64,000 nt of DNA from Ursus arctos (taxonomy: Eukaryota > Chordata > Mammalia > Carnivora > Ursidae), in NCBI RefSeq assembly GCF_023065955.2, contig NW_026623050.1, positions 18,062,501-18,126,500 on the forward strand. Reading direction: 5' to 3'. Positions within the stretch are counted from its first letter, which is position 1; every line of letters starts with the position of its first letter. The notes under the pieces were generated by a model that did no database searches, was not told where the DNA came from, and saw only the letters and a program-made list of their open reading frames with translations. Shown here in pieces: positions 43,751-56,095 of this stretch. A program made the position numbers and the translations under genes.

Positions 43751-44279
43751 TTAAATTCACCATCCAACTCCATCGTCTTGATCCAAGCAAAGAGGTCCAG
43801 GGTGATTTGGGGTGTGGGGAAGATATGAGGAAGCCCCACCATTCCTGATGCTCTGAAAAGTAAGGAAGCTGCTGGGAGAACAGGCTGGTTTGTATCTCAG
43901 TCCCTCTCCTCTTCTGGTCTCATGGTTTGAACTGTTACCTGTGGGTACAGATCCAGGAAGAAATGAAAGTGCACTTTCCCCCATTTGCGCTTGTCCTTTC
44001 TCCTGCTCACCCCGGCCATGAAATCACAGTTAATTGTGAAGGAATGGTCCCTGTGCTGTAAGTCAGGATGCACTGACAATCTCTGGTTGGGTGACTTCCA
44101 GCAGGAAAGCTCACCAACTTTTTAGTTTGCTCTCCTGGGGGAATTGCTGCTCTGCCTCTTTCACCAGGTTGCTGAGAGGACCAAATGATGAAGTCCCTGT
44201 GAAAATACTTTGTTAAAGTAGAGCTCTGCACAGATACACAGTGGTGAGTGCTAATGTGGAGAAGCAGAAACAGCAATGG
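43751..44279. other. Unassigned DNA
   Basis: Short overlapping minus-strand frames (43757-43984, 43897-44079, 44007-44276), none with domain evidence. No repeat recognised. Confidence 0.45.
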
Positions 44280-44490
44280 CTAGAAGTCAGATTAGAACTC
44301 TGAGTCATTTTCTGTTCAGCTTTGCTACTTACTAGCTCAGGGGCTTTGGTCACATCACTTTACCTACATGGGACCCAGTTTTCTCATTGAGAAATTGGGG
44401 GAAATAAAGCCTGCTTCATAAAATTGTTTGAAAATTAAAAGAGATAATAGGTGTGAATATTTAAAAACTGAGAAGTATTGTACAAATGGA
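44280..44490 (+). repeat. MIR SINE
   Basis: Blocks 'tttgctacttactagctca', 'gggacccagttttctcatt', 'gagaaattgggggaaataaa' and 'aaaattaaaagagataatag' follow the MIR order. Confidence 0.88.
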
Positions 44491-44564
44491 AGGGATTGTT
44501 ATTGCCTATGTTGATTTCACTGTGGCCTTAATCCAACTCTCCCTGTCCCTTGGGTATTTCATTT

Positions 44565-44791
44565 GCATTTTATTATTATTATTATTATTTTTAAAGATTT
44601 TATTTATTTATTTGACAGAGAGAGACAGCCAGCGAGAGGGAACACAAGCAGGGGGAGTGGGAGAGGAAGAAGCAGGCTCATAGCGGAGGAGCCTGATGTG
44701 GGGCTCGATCCCATAACGCCGGGATCACGCCCTGAGCCGAAGGCAGACGCTTAACCGCTGTGCCACCCAGGCACCCCAGCATTTTATTATT
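44565..44791 (-). mobile_element. Young-subtype Can-SINE with TSD
   Basis: The TSD gcattttattatt lies at 44565-44577 and 44779-44791, with an (ATT)n run at the tail side. The body has 'agccagcgagaggg', 'catagcggaggagcc', 'cgccctgagccgaaggcag' and 'ctgtgccacccaggcacccc'. It is nearly identical to the 36.4 kb copy. Confidence 0.97.
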
Positions 44792-46044
44792 TTCTATTAG
44801 TTTTTATGCCACTTTTTCTTTAGTTCAAAAAATGCTTCTCCTCTCTTTTAGGTCTTCTTGATGAGATAGTAAGCTTCTCATATAAAGCCTGCATGGGCCA
44901 GGCCTGCAGTGAGTTCTTCAGCCACAGCTATCCCATTGAAGCACTTGTATACAATCAATTCTTAATGAATGCTGCAGACCCACTAAAACCCCTTGAGCAC
45001 TCAGGTCCATCTTCTGAGTGTTACCTCATTTCCAAGAGGGATGCTAGTAGTCTCAAGGAAAGAAAAAAACAAAAACAAAAACAGTGAGCTCAGAGAGGTA
45101 TTCTTTGATGATTTTTTTCTTTCCTTGATACACTTTTTCTTTGATTCAATGAATGAGTCTTGTTCCCTAAGCTAATTGTGGAAGTCAGTCACTCATCACA
45201 AGTTCTCCCCCAGCAAGGCAATAAAATCTTCAATGATGGGGCTTCGTTGTAACTAATGGAATGAGACTAGAAGAGATACCTCTTGAATAAAAGTTATAAT
45301 TTCCATTTCAGTCTAATACAATATCTTAAATTGAAAGATGCAATGGGATAAAAATACCTTTGTTTTTTCTGATTGGAAATAACACTTTTGAAACTTTAGG
45401 GTTACAAAACCATTGCATTTGTATACAGTTTTGAGCAGGATGAATTTCCATTGGCACTAGCAATGTTGAGTCTTGGGAATCTCGTGCCTGGTGCAAGATT
45501 GCAAATAGCAACTCTCCAATGCAATCTATTATTCACTTAGTGAATTCTTATGAGGTACAAAGTACTATGCCGAGTTTTGTGGGAGACACAAAGAAGGGGG
45601 AGATGTGGTTTCTGCAGTCACATTAACTCCAATCCACACTGGGTCTGCATTACAGGGGAATAAGGCCTGGAGGTGCGTTCCTTAGCAATTATTAATGAAT
45701 GCTTTCTTTCAGTATGTGGGGTCCTAGAATCAAACCCATGACTTCGTGTGTCCCTGCTTTATTTCCAGGAGTCCAAACCTGAGTCATGCTTCTCTTCCTG
45801 TTTCCTCCACAATAACACTGGCCACAATAATATTTCACAAGGCTCTGACTTATCAAAGGGATCTCTGTGATGGCTGACAGCATCATTGGTATGGAAAAAT
45901 CATGGACCAGAGAAATGACAGCAGTAAAAGGAGATGGGGATGGTTAGGATGAGGAAGGGAGCAAGTGTGCTAGGATCACAACCTTTTTGGTTGAAGGTAA
46001 TTTATGTAGTCCTAATCATTTTAAGAAATTTCCCAAGGCTGTGT

Positions 46045-46050
<6 letters not shown>
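44792..46050. other. Unassigned DNA
   Basis: No gene recognised. A diverged fragment near 45.53-45.62 kb ('gaggtacaaagtactatgcc') resembles the start of the old unnamed repeat family. Confidence 0.45.

Positions 46051-46079
<29 letters not shown>
46051..46079. repeat. (GT)n microsatellite
   Basis: Fourteen uninterrupted GT units. A shorter interrupted (GT)n lies at about 46434-46457. Confidence 0.96.
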
Positions 46080-46080
<1 letters not shown>

Positions 46081-46889
46081 TTCCTTTTTGTCTCCTTCAT
46101 CTCTATTGTCTTTCCCAAAGTTACTGGATGGAGGCCTGTAAATGCCCTAGGAGTCACTATTGTAAGCTATTAGATCAAGATTGCAGTGGTAAATAGATTC
46201 AAGTCCAAAGTTATTTTAGTATGTTTCCACAAAGACACAACTTATTTAATTATGAAAGCACAACTTACTCAAGTCTCTTGAGAGAATTAACAGGGGAAGA
46301 GATACAGTCCGAAGCCGAACCACACTCTGATTCCATATTACAGACAAGTTTCCATTTGGATCCAGTGGTAGGTCTTCCTCCTTGTCATTAAGGTGGAAAC
46401 AAACTGGGTTCCTATACAGTTGATGGTTCATGGTGTGTGTGTGTGTATGTGTGTGTAGAAGACACACTACAAGGGGAGGGTGAGAATTGGTCATATGAAT
46501 AAACTACTGATGAACCCTAACACTATCTGGTAATTACCAGGATATTGTGCATGCGATGAGTGTGAGGGTTTTTCCAATTATATTTTTTTATTTTAAAAAT
46601 TTTAACAAAGCGTTAGAGTCTGGAAAATACAGCACAGGCCTATTTCACTGAAAAGTTTCCAGTTTTCTGTTAAATTAAGTATGGACAAATGGATATAAAG
46701 CACAGTGTGACCCCCTCCCCCGCAGCATCTTCAGCAGAAGGTGGGGGGAGTGAAGGACTCAGGAGAGTAGCGGTGATCCAGGCCCTGGCTACCTCCCCCA
46801 CTTCCATCTCCGTTGCTGCTCAGCTGGAGACAGAGGAGAGGTTGTGCTTTCAACTTGCCCAGGCTTAAGTCTGGGTTATTAATTTTTTT
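46080..46889. other. Unassigned DNA
   Basis: No gene or clear repeat. A G-rich/C-rich block lies near 46.71-46.82 kb. Confidence 0.45.
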
Positions 46890-47345
46890 CTTTTTAAATA
46901 TTTCAAAAATTGACATTTTCAAGTATATACAAAAATAGACAGAATAGCTTAATAAGCCCCCATGTTACCCAGCTTCAAGAATTACCAACATTTACCTATC
47001 TTATTTCATCCATTACCACTCCCCCCATTTTCCTGTTTTTAAAAGTATTTAAAAGCAAATCCCAGGCATCATGTTTTGTAAGTTAATACTTCAATATGCA
47101 TTCATACTGATAAGAATTTAAAGAAAAGTTATATACACCTGATACCATTATCAAATTGAATACAAATGTCAATAAATAATATTATCTACTACCTAGTTCA
47201 TATTCAGTTTTGCTAGTCTCCAAAATGTATTTTTTCCATTTGTTTTTTTTAAATGAGAATTTAAACAAGTTCCAATCAGTGCATTTAGCGGATTCTCTTA
47301 AATCTCTTTTAATCTATTCACTTTCCATGCCATTGATTTGTTGGA
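46890..47345 (-). repeat. Old LINE-like repeat (same family as 32.64 kb)
   Basis: 'aagcccccatgttacccagc', 'aaaagcaaatcccaggcatc', 'gataccattatcaaattga' and 'aatctcttttaatctattc' parallel the 32.64-33.24 kb element in the same order. Confidence 0.65.
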
Positions 47346-47394
47346 GAAATTGGTATTTGTATCCCCAGTGGATAAAAATGGTCTTTGGTGGAAG

Positions 47395-47550
47395 AAAGAC
47401 CACCGGATAAAACACCAGGAGACCAATGCTCAAGGTCCAGCTCTGCTAGTAATTGTCAGTATGACCTTGGGATACATAGTTGACCTTCCTGGGTGTTAGT
47501 TTCCTCATCTAAAAAAATGAAGAGTTTCGATCAGGTGGTCTGTGAGATCG
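47395..47550 (+). repeat. MIR SINE
   Basis: 'ccagctctgctagtaattg', 'atgaccttgggatacatag' and 'gttagtttcctcatctaaaa' in MIR order. Confidence 0.9.
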
Positions 47551-47577
47551 TGTTCTTCTTTTCTTTTTTCTTTCTCC

Positions 47578-47781
47578 TTTTAAAGATTTATTATTTATTT
47601 TTAGAGAGAGAGAGCAAGAGAGAGAGAGCACAAGCAGGAGTGGCAGAGGGAGAGGGAGAGAGAATCCCAAGCAGACTTGGTACTGAGCATGGAGCCTGCC
47701 ATGGGGCTAGATCTCACAACCTCATCACAACCTGAGCCAAACCCAAGAATCTGACGCTTAACTGCAACCATCCAGGCTCCC
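47578..47781 (-). mobile_element. Can-SINE
   Basis: Minus-strand copy from 'ccttttaaagatttattatt' through a (GA)n tract to a mutated head 'accatccaggctccc'. Older than the perfect-TSD copies. Confidence 0.92.
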
Positions 47782-48378
47782 AAGACCCCTTTCTAAACAG
47801 CAGAGGAAACAGGATAGAAATGGCTGCTATACTCTGTATATGTCAGATCCTCAAACTCTCAGCCTCCCGAAAAGGTAGATGTTTCTTCACCTGAGCCTGT
47901 AAAATACTAACCAGTTAAATCCAGTCAGATTTGGAAGAAGGTGGACCTTCTCACCAGCATTGTCTTTTCCTTAAAGCCTCTCTGAAACAAAAGGAAAAAA
48001 ACTTGGGGCTTGGAGCAGCACTTGGAGGGCCCGTGGAGTCATTTTCCTTATCTCAACCTTTCCTTCCTCGTGGAGCACAACAGTTCATTCCTCACCCACG
48101 GGCAGTACATGCCATGTCTGAAGTTCCTTCATTTTTCTGGAATACATTATGGCTAACGTGCGACGATTCCAGGGCACGGAACAGTAGAGTGGGAAGGGGC
48201 CTGAGCAATAACCACTCCAACCCCTTATGGGATGAACAGATCCCTCTACGACATCCCCAAAGCACGTAGCCTCCCTGTGGAGGCAACTTGTGGCCTCCTG
48301 TGGCAGCTCCTTCCAATTCCAGCCACTAGAGAGGTCTTCCTCACTTGTGATTTTCCCTTCTGAAATTCCTGCTGTTTG
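47782..48378. other. Unassigned DNA
   Basis: Overlapping frames (47931-48269 plus, 48092-48316 minus) have no recognised domain. No clear repeat. Confidence 0.45.
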
Positions 48379-49413
48379 GGCTGTGCTTTGTTTTTTGTTT
48401 TGTTTTGTTTTTTTGAAATCTTTACTTTTCCATTAACCCTATTTCCATTTTCTGCTTAACAGTCTGTGCAGAACAGCTTAGGACCACTCAGTGGTTGTTC
48501 CTACCGGTGCGGTGGCTGGTGAGGTGGGAGCGGCGGACGCGTCCTCAGTGGCCGGCTGAGCGTTCCAGTCCTCAGGAGGAAAACCCTGAAGGGGCAGAGA
48601 GGGCACCGGCAGGCCTTCAGGACCAGCCTGCCTCTGCCCGTGGAGAAGCAGTCAATTTGGGAGGTGAAGCAGTTCATTCACCCTGAAATTCCACCTTGGT
48701 ACAGCCTTTTCCGCCAAGGCCTGCCCTCCCCTTTCAATCTCTTCAGGACGGAAGAAATCCTGCGTGACTTTCCGCGGGAGTTCACGGGGTGGTGCCACGC
48801 ATGCGCAGAACTTCCCGCCGGGCTGCTGGCGGAACGTCCGTGAGGCCTGGGATGGCGCTGCTCGTGTGGCGCCTGAGGCGAGTTTGTGCTACCCGGCAGT
48901 GGTAGCTGGACTAACGTAAGAGCCTCTGTGAGAGGCTGGTGGTCAGCCCTGGAATCAGTAAGCAGTGGAAGTCTCGGCTCCAGTGAGGCGCTGCGTTGGT
49001 CAGTTAAGGAGGCTTCCAGAAGTGAAGCGGCCCACAGTAGGAGTGGCTCCAGCGGCAGCAGCAAACTTCCTGTCTGCGCAGCCCACTGGCCAGTATTTCT
49101 GGAGAACAGAACAGTGACATCTGCCAGGTTTGCAATGGCAACAATGCCACGAGTTGTCGGCAGAAGCTTCTTCAGGTCCTCTTCAGTTTTATGAGGTGGT
49201 GCCATCACTTTTCCTTTTCTGGATGTACTGTTCCATTTGGAAGTCAAGGTGGGCGCCACCTCAGTGGGTTGCTGCCGCGAGGAATTCGAGAACGTCTTCC
49301 TTCATTCGCAGGACATCAAGCGCTCCGGACATGGTGGAAGTTTCCTTTTAAGTTACGCAGAAACCCAGAACAACGCCATATGGGCCCCTCTGTGGCCCGG
49401 CTCTGTTCTTTTT
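48379..49413 (-). pseudogene. RPSA: Processed pseudogene of RPSA (ribosomal protein SA, laminin receptor)
   Basis: RPSA is a component of the small ribosomal subunit. This intronless copy runs on the minus strand from a 5'-UTR-like start near 49400, through the ATG at 49330-49332, to a stop at 48478-48480. A 3' UTR and an A-tail (plus-strand T-run, 48391-48414) follow. Diagnostic peptides are MSGALDVL at the N terminus, DFQMEQYI, RADHQPLTEA in the middle, and AQPATED and TEWS at the C terminus. It is broken by a stop about 24 codons in and by several single-base losses and larger gaps that shift the frame; a 193-codon open frame (48678-49259) mixes these frames. The flanks ggctgtgcttt (48379-48389) and ggctctgttcttttt (49399-49413) look like a degraded TSD, as expected for L1-mediated retroposition. 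It is not expected to make functional protein. Confidence 0.93.
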
Positions 49414-52400
49414 AAACATCTCTTGGTTTTCACATGGCAACTCTGCAACTGATGGAAGACTTAGACTGTGCTTATTCTTGTCTTTTCTGGCCAAGGCCCT
49501 TCAGCCACACACCGTAATGTCGGCTCCTCAGTGCTCCAGCTGCTTTCCCGAGGACATGTTCCCCTGGCTGATACCCCTTGCGAAGTGTGGCTCCTGCAGA
49601 TGGACACGATATTCCAGGTGAGTGACCGTTGTGGAGCGGGGGCTCTCACTGACTTCGTTCTGTACGTTACAGCTCCGTGGCAGTGGCTGAAATTGTCCCA
49701 GAACATGCAGCTTTGTGCTTTCTTCTGTAAAAGGACAAGAATGTGGGTAGAAGTTGGAATATTGGAGAAGCTCAGAACCAGAGGGTGGCCTCTGGGAGTG
49801 GCTTCAGGAAATGAATGAGGCTCAAATGAGATAATGGGCGTAAAAGCCACGGGCAAGTATAAAATGCCACGAAAATGTAAGGAGCACAGAACTGTGAGCA
49901 GCTTCTTGTCCAATGCGGGAGGGCAGGTGCTAGGAAGCCTTGCAATCTGCTCTGATTCTTATAAGGTAGAGCTCCTAAGTGTTTCCTCTTTTCCCTACTC
50001 TAATTGCTACATTGCACAAGTTGCTTAAACTTTGAGCCATGCTTTTCTTGTTGCTATAGACATTATTTTACTACTAATGATGTACATCCCTCCCCAGGTT
50101 TCTTCCAACCCCTCCTCCCACCCCTACTACTACTGCAGCCCCAGTCTGTAGACAGTTCTGGAACGGTGTATCCTAAGAGCAGGTGACCTTTATCACCTTT
50201 CTGTGGCCTCCATGATATGTGGACCAGGACATTCATCTGGGGCAGTGCTGGCCTGGCAGAGTGGAGGAGGAGCTATCTGTTATTAGACTTCGACCAAATT
50301 CCCAGGAGTCAATGTCCGGCTTCCCTTAGGCAGTGTGGAACTTCCCGGGCTTTCCTGGCTTGTACTCCAGACCTTCTCACCCCCCCAGCAGTGGCATGGG
50401 GTGGGGAGGGATGTAGGATACAGGCACTATTTCTCTTTTCTATGGAGAAAGGGTAACTGAGGAAGGTTGAAGTGTCCTTGGGTACACTGCCAAGCATGGG
50501 GTGAGGAGAAGGGAATGGGTTCATTGGGTGACACCCAGAGGTCAGAGCAACTCATGAAGTTCTCCTTCCCGAGCAAATGTGGTGGTTTCCCTGGGACCGA
50601 TGTCGGGAGAGTACTTCCGTGATGCCAGTGTACTCAGTAGCTTCTAAGTCAGCCAAACTGTCAACATAAATCATCTTGCTCCAGACATCTATTTTTTACC
50701 CAAGAAAGCCATCAGACTCTTACCTGAAATTGTGCAAGGAAAGTTTAAGACAAGCTTTGTGAAACAAATTCCTTCTTTCCCTGTTTCCTCCCCCTGCCCC
50801 TCTGCAGTCCCCATTGTTCAGCAAGGGATTACTGTGCAAACCAGGCAACCTAACCTCTCTTTCACTCAACAAAGAAATTTAGCAATCTCTGAGGCTGTGT
50901 CACCTTGCCAGCAGAAACACTGAATGGCAATAGCGCTGGGAGTCAACACTAATAGCCGACACCAAATTAAACTGCCAGACTCAGTGTGATGTAGCTCTGT
51001 CACCTCTTGACACTTCTGATGTGAGTACAGGGGTTTCTGCAGGAAATTCATCAGCTGTAGTTCATGACGCATCATCTTTACATATCTGTCCATCTACATT
51101 TGTCAGCAACAGGCAAGCCTCAAATGACTTTAGTGATTGGTATATAGATTGCACTATCTCTAGACATAGTAAACAAGGTTTTAACTCTTGGGGCTCCTTC
51201 AGCTCTGCCTTCCTCCCTGACAAGGCCTGGTTACTGGCAGTGCCATTCTCCTCCTTGTGGTTTGGGTGGTGATTGACAAAGGCTGATTAAGAAGGCCTCC
51301 TTTCTTTTTTCCTACTAACCAGGATCTCGGAGTTGTGCCATCTTTCTAAGTTAGCTATTCTGTGGATGCACTTTCTCTCTGATGTGTATTTCTAGGGTGT
51401 CATCTAAAAATGTATATTTCCTCATTAATGGCTTGATTTGCCATTGCTTTGATGGGGGGAAAATTAGAAGTTTAGTATAGGCTCCTCTTGTTAATCACAC
51501 TTGCTCGCTTCCCAGTGGAGAATGTCTGATTTTTCCATGCCTTCCAGGCAGATCATTTTAGTATACTAATAGCTGCTAATGTGCCAAGATCAGGGAGCTC
51601 ACTGACTTTAAAGATATTTTCAGACCCTTAAAATGCTCACTGGTCATTTACCACCGTATATATTTATTTTGCACATTTGTCAACATCCTCAAGCTCCTAC
51701 ACACCCTGAGAAATAAGTTAAGTAGCTTTCCGGGTGTGCAAATGTGTTTTTTTCTTGCATGTTTTGCTATTGTGATTCCAGAAAGAAGAGTCTCAAATAT
51801 ATAAATAGTGATGAGGACATGGGAGTCTCCAGGTTTGGTATCCTTTTACAAGCTCTATTAAAAATTTTTTTGGGGAGGTTCATTTCAATAATACCTCTTT
51901 CCATATATATTTCTGTAGAATGAACACTATACTTGTTCACAAACCATGGGCGTGTATTTATTTTTGTTTTTAAGGAAAATGAGCTTTTCTATGGCAAGGA
52001 TGATACTTTCTTGTTTTTAATTCTTTGAGAGTAGAGCACTTGACATTGTTACCTTAGTGACTGGGAAGTGCTGTTTCATGATGGCTCATGCAGGCCATTC
52101 TTAGGCCTTGAGTAGGTAATGCTACCCCTCAGGTAGTTGGTCTTCCTTGTGGTGCCCAGTCACTCACTTGCATTTTGGATTACTGATGAGGTTCATAGTG
52201 CGTTTGAAGACACCCCTTCAAGGACATCTCTGGTAGCTGTGGTCACTTTTGAGGCCTTCTTGAGGATGGTAGACCCAGAGTACTAATAGGACCTGGTAAT
52301 TAATTCCCAAGTGGATTTTCTGAGACAGGTGAAATGCCTGTTTAAATTTCTTCAAATAGTCTGAATTTAACTTTAACATTATCTGGGAGTGGGTGGGTAG

Positions 52401-53639
52401 AGGTGGTGAGGATGAATAGAAATGAAATAAGATTTCTTAGGAGTTGATAGTGTTGCAGCTAGGTATTGGATACATGGGGTTCATTAAACTATTTTCTTTG
52501 CTTTTGTATATTTTTGAAAATTTCCATAAGGCAAAGTTAAAAAATGTTACTAAATTTCTCAAAATGTTTGATTATGTCTGTGAATTGAAATGACACTCGA
52601 TTCGACTATTGTTAAAGATCATGCATTGTTTAATATGTGAATTCATGTCAAGCATCTTTAACATTTATTTTATATAGATCTCAAAAAGTATTTAATGTGG
52701 GCTCTGTTTTCTTAGTACCTTTTGGACTTCTCTCGTTTCACAAAACCAGTGGTTTTGGTGTCAGACTTAAGCTTAGGTTAGCTCCACACTGCCTAAGGGA
52801 AGCCTGACATTTGAAATACTTACCTAGGGTATTGTCTGGTACTTCAAGAAAATAAGGCTTCCCCCTCCTCTCCCTTCACCCTAGAATTCTCCTGATAATT
52901 GTGGCTGTAGAGAAGAGGCTTGCCGAGAAGAGGGGCAGTGCTCACAAGATTGCATCCACATGAATCATGTTTTTACCCATATATCATTCCATTTGAGTTT
53001 TATTTCTCTTCTTCAAAATGCTCTCTTGATTCCAAATGCAAGACACCCATTACTTTTAATAAGGCTGGTCTATACATCAAGGCAGATCATGTCATGTAAA
53101 GGTTTATGGCATACCAGTAAGATTAAATATCTAACACAGTTCACATTCCACATGGGTTTCATGAATTAACGAATATTAAGGAGAGCATGCTTAAGATGAA
53201 TTCACAGAACACAATCTTCAGCTGACCAATACACAAGACTCCAGTCTAATACAGCCAGAAGCAGGAACCAATTCCTGCTTACTCAGAACCATTGTGGTGA
53301 GGTCAAGACCCAGTGTAAGGAGTCAGCCTGAGAGGAAACAGTGAGCAAAGTGGCAGAAAAAAAATGCTGTGAATATAATATATAACTCATATCTTAGAAA
53401 TATTTGGAAAGAGTGTGCTTTGAGGGGACATTTTTGTAAAATGATAGACATCTCAGCAATGAGACAGCTGTGGAAATCGAATCCCCTTTATATGAGATGG
53501 CTCTGCTTAAATATACATTTGAGATGCATATGAAGCATGGAGGTGGTTAGAATAAGTCATGGGGTAAAAACAAATTGAGACTGGCCACTCAAGGCTATGT
53601 TTCAGAGGCTGTGACTTGAAGTGGCTGTGACAAACACTT
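49414..53639. other. Long repeat-poor DNA, no confident gene
   Basis: About 4.2 kb without a SINE, L1 or MIR that I can recognise. The segment 49505-49617 has an acceptor-like polypyrimidine-AG in front and a consensus CAG|gtgagt behind, so it resembles a 113-nt exon, but no partner exon is visible. Open frames such as 49461-49913 minus (150 codons) and 49468-49818 plus (116 codons) lack domains. The rest is ordinary non-coding sequence. Confidence 0.45.
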
Positions 53640-54370
53640 AGCTCATTCAACTGGGGATTATAATGGGAGTGCTGACAACCCTCACTAATTAGGACGTTCT
53701 TGGGCAGCCCTGTAATAGCTGCGGGGAGCTGCTGTCAGTAAACGGTGTTATATTCGGGGGTCATTGCATCCCGTTGTCTCTCTGTACCGCAGAGACTTCG
53801 CTTGCCTTGCTCCTAGCAGTCATCTTGCTTCCAGCTCTTCCTCTAACACCCCAAGGATCTCACTGCCCTTCTCCAAGAGACACAAAGATTCTGAGCTTAC
53901 CCTCAGTCTCCTCCACAGCGGAGGGTGAAAGATGACACCTGCAAACACACAAACTAATTATAACCCTATTTAGTTCCTGTGGGTGAATCTCTCAGTCCAT
54001 CCCCTTTGCCCTTTCCCACATTTAATTCCTATTTGGTGAGGAGGGAAGGATTATTTCTGGAAACCAGCCTTTCCCCTCTAGCTCTCCCCAGCCGCCCAAC
54101 ACAGGCGAGTCATCCTGTGGTAATTAACAATCTCATCTTGAGGAGTACGTTTTATGGTACTCTTGGTCAGGCAAATTCTAAATTAGCTCAGTTAAAACGG
54201 GTCATAAGACACAATGCTGCCATCCCTATTAACTCCTGGACCACGGCCAACGTACCGTACTATTTCGGGAGCTGGGCTTCTGGCAAGGGAATCATTACCC
54301 AGAGATTATGTGCAGGAGGAGCAATGTGGAGAACACACAGTCATGGCAGACTTCTCTCCTTCAGACTTCA
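53640..54370. other. Candidate conserved non-coding element
   Basis: Repeat-free DNA with several CpGs kept in otherwise AT-rich context and repeated TAAT-type motifs ('ctcactaattaggacg', 'gtggtaattaacaatctc', 'ccctattaactcctgg'). The 136-codon plus frame 53979-54389 crosses it but shows no domain and no splice context. Possible enhancer, by appearance only. Confidence 0.35.
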
Positions 54371-54629
54371 CTCTCAAGTTCTGGGGTGATAAATGAAACA
54401 TTAGAAAGGATTGATTTTGGGGAGGACAGGATATGGGGATGCTGAGGGAGTGCTCAGGGACCTGTCACTGAGGTCACTGTCCCTGTCATCACCTAGGAAT
54501 GCTGGGGAAAGTCTGTCACATTCACACTTGGCTTCCCGATGGTCCAGAAGAGGATGGAAAGGCTTTTCCAGATACCACCAAGAGTAGTTTGACCTCCGCA
54601 CGCCATACATGTAGAGCAGGATTGAGTGG

Positions 54630-54785
54630 AAAGAGGCTGGGGGCTCCAGGTCCTTCTCATACAGAACATCTGAATGACCTTGAACAAGTCATGTTCTCCT
54701 TTCTTGGCCTGTTTCTTTGATAATTGAAGAGGTTAGGCACTATGATCCCTGAGGCCCTTCCTATCTTACATCTTATGACTCCAGA
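54630..54785 (+). repeat. MIR SINE
   Basis: 'tgaccttgaacaagtcatg', 'cttggcctgtttctttgat' and 'gaggcccttcctatcttac' follow MIR order. The frame 54499-54720 partly crosses it. Confidence 0.78.
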
Positions 54786-55814
54786 ATTCTCTGCAAACCC
54801 ATGGAGTCCTCCTGGGTTGTTCCCTTGAGTCTCTGAGGATAACTGTGGGCTCTGTGGGCCCAGGTTTGGTGCCCTCCTTATTTAAAGCATGATTGCCTCT
54901 GCTTCTGAAAATACATCTTTCTAAGATTTTTTACTGGTCACTCTGATGTTATGGGCTTGGAGGGAGCAAGGCATTTGGCATTAACTAAATAACCTGCTGA
55001 GTTATGAATGCAAAGAGAGGAACACTTAACTTTAAAAAGATATGCAAACAAGCATTTTTTGAAGGACTCAAAATGTGCCAAAGCAGTTTGCCAGGAGCAT
55101 GTGTGTGTACTGTGGAGATGGGTTCCTGCCATGAACAAGATATTCTTTCTCCCCTTAAGCAGCCTGCAATCTAAGGGAGACCAATAAATAAATAATAAAT
55201 AAAGGGGGGGGGTTGAGTTTGACCTGAAGCATACAGCAGAATAACTTGAAACTGGCATGGGAGTGGAGGAACAGCTTTTAAAAACATAGTGGTGCTATGG
55301 TCCTACCTAGATCTGTGTGGGGCATTTGGTGGCTCTCGACTGTGGGCACTGGTATCACTAATGATTCCACAATTTACTTCTCTGGGTATAATTTATTAAG
55401 CAAAGGAATCTGAGAAACAATTTGGAGCCTCCTGGACTCTGATACACAGCTGGGGATGGGAGAATGAAGTGGTGCTGCAGGTGAGGAAGAGCTTGAATTG
55501 GATCCACAGGGAAATGAGAGCCACTTTGGCACTTTAAAGTGTGGGCTGGTGTGCTCATCACATCATCAGAAGAAAGAACTTTGGCAGCAGTCAGAAGGTA
55601 TGATGGAGGAGATGATCATCAACACAAGAGTTTAATAAATAGATGACAATAGCTTAGATCATAGAAGATGAGATATGCAAAACTGAAATTCTGAAGCCAA
55701 GACATAAAATAAAAATCTCACCCACATTGAAATAGATACAATATTTATTTGAAAATAATCATGTACAGATGCAAAGTTGTATGGTTAAATTAAGAAGAAA
55801 AAGAAAAACAGCTG
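54786..55814. other. Unassigned DNA
   Basis: No gene. A stretch near 55.10-55.20 kb ('cttaagcagcctgcaatct') resembles the old unnamed repeat family and is followed by an (AATA)n-like tail and a G-run at 55.20 kb. Confidence 0.45.
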
Positions 55815-56095
55815 TCATCTACTAAATGTTTATTAAATGCCAACATGTTTTACTTGCTTTGCATATTATTACATATTATTACATATTATCTCATTTAATC
55901 CTCAGAACAGTCCTGAGTGGTAGGTATGGTGACCCCATTTGACAGATGATGAAACTAAGCCTAAGAGATATTAGGTGACTTGCCTAAGGTATGTAGTTAA
56001 CAACTGTGGAGGATCAGGTTGTAATGAGGGGAGGGTCATTCTTCAGAGTCTAGGCTTGTCTGATTCCAAGTCTTATTCCCTATGCAGTATAACCT
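55815..56095 (-). repeat. MIR-family repeat
   Basis: 'tctcatttaatcctcagaac', 'gtgaccccatttgacagatg', 'gatgaaactaagcctaag' and 'gacttgcctaaggtatgtag' are classic reverse MIR blocks. A 12-bp unit (attattacatat) is repeated near 55.87 kb. Confidence 0.9.

Noticed and set aside
48678..49259. 193-codon minus-strand open frame as a novel gene
   Set aside because: It is a shifted reading through the RPSA processed pseudogene. RPSA peptides appear in pieces but the full protein is broken.
48480..49350. Ordinary CpG-island promoter of a host gene
   Set aside because: The GC- and CpG-rich character is explained first by the RPSA retrocopy. Promoter activity is left as a hypothesis only.
49461..49913. 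150-codon minus-strand and 116-codon plus-strand frames
   Set aside because: They overlap on opposite strands and have no domain. Only the exon-like 49505-49617 segment was kept, as a finding.
53979..54389. 136-codon plus-strand frame
   Set aside because: No domain and no splice context. The sequence looks like non-coding regulatory DNA.
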